A stretch of DNA of 26,737 bases from DATADF01 sp046263155 (GTDB lineage Bacteria > Actinomycetota > CADDZG01 > WHSQ01), in the NCBI GenBank assembly GCA_046263155.1, contig JBHELF010000141.1:1-26737 (forward strand), read 5' to 3'. Below the pieces are notes generated by a model. The model had not been told where the DNA came from and searched no databases. It worked only from the letters and a program-made list of their open reading frames with translations. Both the position numbers and the translations under genes were made by a program. Below, piece after piece: positions 22,581-26,737 of the stretch (within the stretch, counting starts at the first letter, position 1; each line of letters begins with the position of its first letter).

Positions 22581-23228
22581 ATGAGAGACCGTTCCGAGCT
22601 TGTCGGCGAGCTACGCCTGCGCCTACCTCTGCCCTTGCTGATTCCCTTGGGGGCTCTGGTCCTGATCGGAGGAATCACTTTCGGTTTCTCGCGCATTCTG
22701 TTGGCCGTCCCCAAGGAGGCCGCCACCGTTCTGGCCCTGGCGATGGCCGCGAACGTGCTGGGGGCCTGCGCCGTTCTTGCACTGAGGCCGAATCTCGGTC
22801 GATCGGCGACGATCGAGCTGGCGATGGTGGCTCTCTATCCGGTCGTGATTGGGGCGGTGATCGCTCAGGTTGGTTTCGGCGAGACACATGAGGGCACGGA
22901 ACCGGCGCCGGCCGGAGCGGTCGAGGCCGCCGGGGGAATTGTGCCGCTCGTGGCGCGAGGAATTCTTTTCGATACGTCTGAGATCACTCTGGTTTCGGGT
23001 GAAGAGGCAACGGTGGCCCTCGACAACATGGACACGGCACCGCACAACTTCGCCATCTATGCCAACGCCGCGGACGGCCAGAGCCTCACCGATCCGATCT
23101 TCGACGGGCCCGATTTACCGGGTGGCGATTCGACGGAATACACGTTCCCGGCGCCGGATCCCGGCGAGTACTACTTCCAGTGCGACATCCACCCCGGCAC
23201 GATGAACGGAAGCCTCATCGTCGAATAG
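22581..23228 (+). CDS. Membrane-anchored cupredoxin (plastocyanin-like) with an N-terminal three-helix module
   Basis: A 215-residue protein with three helices (about 17-40, 47-68 and 77-97) followed by a linker and a type 1 copper domain (about 118-215). Copper ligands are H155 in APHNF and C201, H204 and M208 in QCDIHPGTM. The ATG is one base after the ctaG stop, so it is co-transcribed with the cox operon. It may carry electrons to the caa3 oxidase or hold copper for its assembly. The fusion of a multi-helix membrane module to a single cupredoxin is unlike the usual one-helix anchor. Which role applies cannot be told from sequence. Confidence 0.9.
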   Translation: MRDRSELVGELRLRLPLPLLIPLGALVLIGGITFGFSRILLAVPKEAATVLALAMAANVLGACAVLALRPNLGRSATIELAMVALYPVVIGAVIAQVGFGETHEGTEPAPAGAVEAAGGIVPLVARGILFDTSEITLVSGEEATVALDNMDTAPHNFAIYANAADGQSLTDPIFDGPDLPGGDSTEYTFPAPDPGEYYFQCDIHPGTMNGSLIVE

Positions 23229-23262
23229 ACCGCAGTTGTTGCTGGGCCTATGAATCATTCAG

Positions 23263-24222
23263 CTAGGTCGAGATGAGTACATCCAGAGCGATCGCTAAAA
23301 ACAGAAACGCGAGGTAGTAGATCGAGAAGCGGAACAGTCCCCAGGCCAACTTGGGGCTCGGATTACGCCACAGCCTGATCGCCCATCCGACGAAGACCGC
23401 GTTGAGGATCACAGTCGCGCCCAGGTAGACCATCCCCATCTGCGCTACGGAGAACAGCACGAGGCACATCGCCAACAAGATGAATGAGTACAAGAGGACG
23501 TGCCTCGTCGTCTCTCGTCTGCCGTAGACCACCGGCATCATCGGGACGCCGGCGGCGGCGTACTCCTTCTCGTAGCGCATCGACAGCGCCCAGAAATGCG
23601 GTGGCGTCCAGTAGAAGATGATCCCGAACAGGCCGATCGCCGGCAGATCGATGGTTCCGGTTACCGCGGCCCAGCCCACCAGCACCGGAGCCGCGCCCGC
23701 CGCGCCCCCGATGACGATGTTCTGCGGGGTCGACCGTTTGAGCGCCAAGGTGTAGATGAAGACGTAGAACAGCAACGCCCCGAATGACAGGAAGGCCGCC
23801 GCGGCGTTGATCGTCACCCACATCCACACCAACGCGATGATCCCGAGCGCGCTCCCGAAGGCCAAGGCCGAACGAGGAGTGATCCGATGAGTTGGGAGGG
23901 GTCTCCTCTTTGTGCGCGGCATGACCGCGTCGATATCTCGGTCGAGGTAGCAGTTGATGGCGTTGGCTCCGGCCGCCGACAGCGTCCCGCCGAGGAGCGT
24001 GGCCACTATTAGCCCGATGCTGGGGAGTCCTTGTGCCGCCAGGATCATCGCCGGCACCGTCGTTACCAACAGAAGCTCGATGATGCGCGGCTTGGTCAAC
24101 GCGATGTAGGCCCGCAGCCGATCGGCCAGGGTCGCCGCACCGAGCTCCTCCAGGGGTGGGGAGGAGGTCAAGTCCTCCACGCGCAACGCCCCGGTGCTTT
24201 CAGAGACGACGAGCCTCTTCAT
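23263..24222 (-). CDS. ctaB: Protohaem IX farnesyltransferase (haem O synthase)
   Basis: Adds a farnesyl group to haem B, giving haem O. The 319-residue UbiA-family protein has about nine helices and the Asp-rich motif NCYLDRDIDAVMPRTKRRPLP-type sequence (N, D and D spaced for the Mg-diphosphate site) at about residues 97-116. Further landmarks are YTLALKRSTPQNIVIGGAAG and FYWTPPHFWALSMRYEKEY. The start is ATG 24222, overlapping the ctaA stop (ATGA). The open frame to 24597 runs through ctaA and was rejected. A cytoplasmic N-terminal arm of about 35 residues precedes the first helix. It ends 34 bases from the convergent cox operon. Confidence 0.96.
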   Translation of the reverse strand: MKRLVVSESTGALRVEDLTSSPPLEELGAATLADRLRAYIALTKPRIIELLLVTTVPAMILAAQGLPSIGLIVATLLGGTLSAAGANAINCYLDRDIDAVMPRTKRRPLPTHRITPRSALAFGSALGIIALVWMWVTINAAAAFLSFGALLFYVFIYTLALKRSTPQNIVIGGAAGAAPVLVGWAAVTGTIDLPAIGLFGIIFYWTPPHFWALSMRYEKEYAAAGVPMMPVVYGRRETTRHVLLYSFILLAMCLVLFSVAQMGMVYLGATVILNAVFVGWAIRLWRNPSPKLAWGLFRFSIYYLAFLFLAIALDVLIST

Positions 24223-25151
24223 GCCGGCGCCTCCACGACCGCACGGCGCTCCTTCCCCCGCGTGCCCACGAGTGACTCCTGCGCTCGCGTACCGACCGCC
24301 GCGCTCAACAGGCAGCCCCAGATGGCCGCTCCGAGAGCGAGATGCAGAGTCACGTTCAGGGGGTTCAGCTGCGTCCAGACATTCAGAGCCCCGATGAGGA
24401 TCTCGCCTCCGTAGAGGCCGCCGGCTGCGTAACCCAGGCGAGCCAGGTTCGGCGAGTCGACCCGGACGCGCACGAGCGCACCGACGGCCGCCAGCACAGC
24501 GATTCCGCCGAGCACTACCAAGAGGCGGTGCAGGAAGGCGATCGCGGCGTGGCGCAGCGACAGATCGGGGAGCAGTTGGCCCCCCATCAGCGGCCAATCG
24601 GGAAACGCCAGCCCGGCATCGCTTCCGGTGACATAGGAACCACTGAGCATCGCCGCCGCCACGGCAGCTGCTGCGAGGAGTGATCTGCGATGGATGGAAC
24701 GATCGGGCCGTCTAAACGAAGATTCCTCGGAGGCATGGAACGCAACCCAGAGGAGAAGGCCCAGCAGGCTGAGCGCGACCAGCAGATGAAGAGCGACGGA
24801 CACCGCCTGCAGCTCGAGCTTCACGACGAGGGCGCCGAGCGCGGCCTGGCTCAGCACCAGCACGAAAGCCGCCACCGAACCCCACAGGATCTGCGGCTCG
24901 GACCTATGACGACGTAGGGCCCTGACGGCGAGCCACCCGAGGAGAAGGATCACCACTCCGGCGGCCAGTCGGTGTGAGAACTCGATGAGCACCGCGCGGT
25001 TCTCGAGCGCTGGCAGCAGCCTTCCCGAACAGTGTGGCCAGTCCGTCCCGCATCCGAGGCCGGATTTTGTGGCGCGTACGAGGCCCCCGATAGAGATCAG
25101 AGCGAAGGTGGCTCCCGCGGCCACCAGAGCGAGCCTTCTCGTGTTCGACAT
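24219..25151 (-). CDS. ctaA: Haem A synthase
   Basis: Oxidises the C8 methyl of haem O to a formyl group, making haem A for the caa3 oxidase. The 310-residue, eight-helix protein has the actinobacterial/Bacillus pattern GLGCGTDWPHCSG with its cysteine pair (C34, C41). It has E57 and H60 in IEFSHRL, H122 in VALHLLVAL, and a second four-helix half with AFLHRLLV and VTLHLALG supplying the other haem-ligand histidines. The ATG at 25151 overlaps nothing upstream and lies just downstream of a TAACAT box. First gene of the ctaA-ctaB pair. Confidence 0.96.
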   Translation of the reverse strand: MSNTRRLALVAAGATFALISIGGLVRATKSGLGCGTDWPHCSGRLLPALENRAVLIEFSHRLAAGVVILLLGWLAVRALRRHRSEPQILWGSVAAFVLVLSQAALGALVVKLELQAVSVALHLLVALSLLGLLLWVAFHASEESSFRRPDRSIHRRSLLAAAAVAAAMLSGSYVTGSDAGLAFPDWPLMGGQLLPDLSLRHAAIAFLHRLLVVLGGIAVLAAVGALVRVRVDSPNLARLGYAAGGLYGGEILIGALNVWTQLNPLNVTLHLALGAAIWGCLLSAAVGTRAQESLVGTRGKERRAVVEAPA

Positions 25152-25219
25152 GGGGAGGGCGATGTTACTCAGAGACGCCCGCGGTCACGGTGGTCGGAAC
25201 GGACCGCTAGGGTCTCTCG
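25152..25219. promoter_or_regulatory. Divergent promoter region between ctaA and the CX4C lipoprotein gene
   Basis: A 68-base gap carries a -10-like box for each direction. On the minus strand TAACAT (25167-25162) would start RNA about four bases before the ctaA ATG. On the plus strand TAGGGT (25208-25213) is followed by exactly six bases and then GTG 25220, so the message would begin on the start codon. Neither gene has a visible ribosome site. No clear -35 hexamers are visible. Both suggest leaderless or near-leaderless transcripts. Confidence 0.45.
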
Positions 25220-26119
25220 GTGATGAGACTTATTCGATTTGTCGTCGCAGTGGCGGTGCTTCTCGGCGTCGCCTGCGGGGAGTCCACGCCCACCGACATC
25301 GGTGAAGGGGGCGGGGGGAGGTCTCCCTCCGGGTTCGATCAGCCCTATGACGATGTCGAGGTCTACCCCGTGTTCGTTTCGTCCGAGATCGTCGTGGGAC
25401 GCAACCGCTTCCTCGTCGCCCTCAACGACTCTCAAGATGCCCCGATCGGTTCCCCTTCGGTAGACGTCGACGTCGCGTTCTTCGATCTCTCCCAGTCCGA
25501 CACCGAGCCGGCCTTCGAGAGCGAGACGGACTTTGTGTGGACCATCGAACCGGTGGTCGGGTTGTACGTAGCCAACGTTGAGTTCGATTCGCCGGGCAAG
25601 TGGGGCGCGGAGCTCACGGTCCGCGGCGGTGACGTGGAGGAGACCGTGAGAGGTTCGTTTGAGGTACGCGCCGAGCCCATCACGATCGGCCTGGGCGAGA
25701 AGGCCCCCGCAACGGACACGCCGACGGCCGACGATGTGAAGAAGTTAAGTGAGATCTCCACGGACATGCACCCCGATCCGAGCTTCTACCGGTTGTCTAT
25801 CGCCAATGCGATCGAGCAGGAGCAGCCTTTCGTGGTCGTCTTCGCGACTCCGAAATTCTGCACGTCGGAGGTGTGTGGACCGACCCTCGACATAGTTAAG
25901 AAGGTGGCCGAGGGATTCCCGGATCTGACGTTCATCCACGTCGAGGTCTACGAGAACCTCGACGATCCCTCGAACCTCAGGCCCGTCCCCGCCGTCCGCG
26001 AGTGGCGACTTCCCAGCGAGCCGTGGGTCTTTGTGATGGACGCCCGCGGCCGAGTGGTCGCCAAATACGAGGGAACCGTCGCCCCTCAGGAACTTCGCCC
26101 GGTCCTGCAGAAGATCTAA
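25220..26119 (+). CDS. Lipoprotein with YtkA/FixH-like domain and CX4C thioredoxin-like domain
   Basis: A 299-residue exported protein. Signal region residues 2-18 end in the lipobox LGVAC (C19). Residues about 45-150 look like an immunoglobulin-like YtkA/FixH-type domain (VGRNRFLVALND ... GLYVANVEFDSPGKWGAEL). Residues about 200-299 form a thioredoxin-like fold with FVVVFATPKFCTSEVCGP, whose cysteines are four residues apart (C214, C219). Sco proteins have CX3C and classical thioredoxins CX2C, so this is a separate type. It lies next to ctaA, so a copper or thiol role in oxidase assembly is plausible but inferred. GTG 25220 is chosen because a TAGGGT -10 box is correctly spaced for a leaderless start there. 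ATG 25223 is the alternative. Confidence 0.85.
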   Translation: MMRLIRFVVAVAVLLGVACGESTPTDIGEGGGGRSPSGFDQPYDDVEVYPVFVSSEIVVGRNRFLVALNDSQDAPIGSPSVDVDVAFFDLSQSDTEPAFESETDFVWTIEPVVGLYVANVEFDSPGKWGAELTVRGGDVEETVRGSFEVRAEPITIGLGEKAPATDTPTADDVKKLSEISTDMHPDPSFYRLSIANAIEQEQPFVVVFATPKFCTSEVCGPTLDIVKKVAEGFPDLTFIHVEVYENLDDPSNLRPVPAVREWRLPSEPWVFVMDARGRVVAKYEGTVAPQELRPVLQKI

Positions 26120-26427
26120 CCGTCCTCTATCGAGAGCGCGTAGAGCCCGCCGTCGCGCTCCTCCAGATCCACGAGGACCGGGTCCGCGCCGGCGCGGTGG
26201 GCGTTGAGGTGACTCAGAGGGAATCCGTAATCGATTTCATCGTCGATCAAGATTTCGTACGTCTCGCCCTCGCTCCGCAACGTGAAGCTGCGCACGTCGT
26301 CGAGTCCGCGCGCATCGATCTCGACGATCACGCCCGTCAGCTCATCGGGCGCTGCCGCGGGCGGAGGTTCTGAAGCACACGCCGCCAGGAGAAGCGCCAC
26401 AGGGAGGATGGTTCGCGAAATTCGCAC
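26116..26427 (-). CDS. Small lipoprotein of unknown function
   Basis: A 103-residue protein with a clear lipoprotein signal: hydrophobic residues 6-15 and the lipobox LLAAC with C17, followed by an Ala/Pro linker. The mature part (about 28-100) looks like a small all-beta domain (TGVIVEIDARGLDDVRSF, TYEILIDDEIDYGFPLSHL, VDLEERDGGLYALSIED, listed in pieces), possibly OB-like. I know no name for it. The start is GTG 26427; a TACCCT box ends six bases upstream, so the message may be leaderless. Its stop shares two bases with the stop of the convergent lipoprotein gene (26116-26119). Confidence 0.75.
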   Translation of the reverse strand: MRISRTILPVALLLAACASEPPPAAAPDELTGVIVEIDARGLDDVRSFTLRSEGETYEILIDDEIDYGFPLSHLNAHRAGADPVLVDLEERDGGLYALSIEDG

Positions 26428-26445
26428 GGAACTAGGGTAAGGGGC
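26428..26445. promoter_or_regulatory. 18-base divergent promoter with overlapping -10 boxes
   Basis: The two divergent GTG starts (26427 minus, 26446 plus) are separated by only 18 bases. The sequence CTAGGGTAAGGGG holds TAGGGT for the plus strand (26433-26438) and, one base offset, TACCCT for the minus strand (26439-26434). Six bases follow the box to the minus-strand GTG and seven to the plus-strand GTG, the spacing expected of leaderless starts. AAGGGG could also act as a weak ribosome site for the plus gene if transcription began earlier. Confidence 0.45.
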
Positions 26446-26737
26446 GTGCTTCGAGACGGCCGCTCCCTCGATCAGTTACGCACAGATTTCGATGCGGTAC
26501 TGAGGAGCTTTCTGCACGAACGGCGGGCAACCGTTCCGGACGCGAAGCCGCTCCTCGATGAAATCGAGCGCGCGTTGCGGGCCGGCGGAAAGCGATTGCG
26601 ACCCACGCTCTGCTACTGGGGTTTCAAGGCAGCGGGCGGATCGCACGGAAACGAGATCCTGCGAGCCGCGGCCAGTCTGGAGCTGTTGCACACCTTCGCG
26701 GTAGTCCACGACGACATCATGGACGCGGCCCTCGAGC
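26446..26737 (+). CDS. Polyprenyl diphosphate synthase, 3' end cut by the window
   Basis: Chain-elongating trans-prenyltransferase that condenses isopentenyl diphosphate onto an allylic primer. Only the first 97 codons are present, and the frame is open to the window end. The visible part has the family's GGKRLRPTL motif (48-56) and the first aspartate-rich motif in ELLHTFAVVHDDIMD (D89, D90, D93), both of which bind diphosphate and magnesium. The chain length of the product cannot be read from this fragment. A menaquinone side-chain role is possible given the respiratory genes, but geranylgeranyl or other products are equally possible. The start is GTG 26446. Confidence 0.9.
   Translation, partial: MLRDGRSLDQLRTDFDAVLRSFLHERRATVPDAKPLLDEIERALRAGGKRLRPTLCYWGFKAAGGSHGNEILRAAASLELLHTFAVVHDDIMDAALE

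Noticed and set aside
23251..23261. TGAATCATTCA palindrome between the cox operon and ctaB as a terminator
   Set aside because: Stem of only five AT-rich pairs with a one-base centre and no T-run; too weak to call.

Overview
This is a high-GC bacterial chromosome segment packed with haem and respiratory-chain genes. Gene order, GTG/TTG starts, leaderless-looking promoters, a Tat-type Rieske protein and the style of the caa3 oxidase and copper proteins suggest a deep-branching actinobacterium (Actinomycetota). This assignment is an inference from gene content; no rRNA or marker gene is present to confirm it. Nothing looks like a phage, IS element, CRISPR array or tRNA, and no stretch over 300 bases lacks a gene.

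Layout. (1) 1-3992, plus strand: a haem biosynthesis operon hemC (5' end cut by the window)-hemD-hemB-hemL, giving glutamate-1-semialdehyde -> ALA -> porphobilinogen -> uroporphyrinogen III. (2) 3997-9295, minus strand: a menaquinol:cytochrome c reductase operon. In transcription order it encodes a 2-TM protein, a 2[4Fe-4S] ferredoxin, a b6-type cytochrome b half, a subunit IV half, a Rieske protein, a dihaem cytochrome c, a 3-TM acidic protein and a 60-residue membrane peptide. (3) 9391-17766, minus strand: a System I cytochrome c maturation operon ccmG-E-F-H-(I-like)-X-A-B-Y-C-D. X is a carboxypeptidase-regulatory-like membrane protein and Y is an M15-type zinc peptidase lipoprotein. Most junctions overlap (ATGA, GTGA, TTGA). 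(4) 17853-23228, plus strand: the caa3 cytochrome oxidase operon coxB(with a cytochrome c domain)-coxA-coxC-coxD(subunit IV)-ctaG-membrane cupredoxin. (5) 23263-25151, minus strand: ctaB and ctaA, which make haem A. (6) 25220-26119, plus strand: a thioredoxin-like lipoprotein with CX4C; 26116-26427, minus strand: a small lipoprotein; 26446 to the end, plus strand: the start of a polyprenyl diphosphate synthase, possibly for the menaquinone tail.

How it works together. The hem operon makes the porphyrin. Ccm attaches haem to the c-type cytochromes of the bc complex and of the oxidase. CtaA/CtaB make haem A, and CtaG, with perhaps the CX4C lipoprotein, handles copper and thiols for the oxidase. 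Menaquinol electrons would run through the b6/IV/Rieske/dihaem-c complex to the caa3 oxidase, with the membrane cupredoxin as a possible extra carrier.

Most notable: the Ccm system is a hybrid variant (Cys-type CcmE with CPSKF, CcmH with a CX7C site, a zinc-ribbon CcmI-like protein, plus two unexplained accessory genes). The cytochrome b keeps the cysteine that binds haem c_n in cytochrome b6f and sits next to a ferredoxin gene, which suggests a possible ferredoxin entry point into the quinone pool. Several genes seem to start leaderless from TANNNT -10 boxes, including a divergent pair only 18 bases apart.
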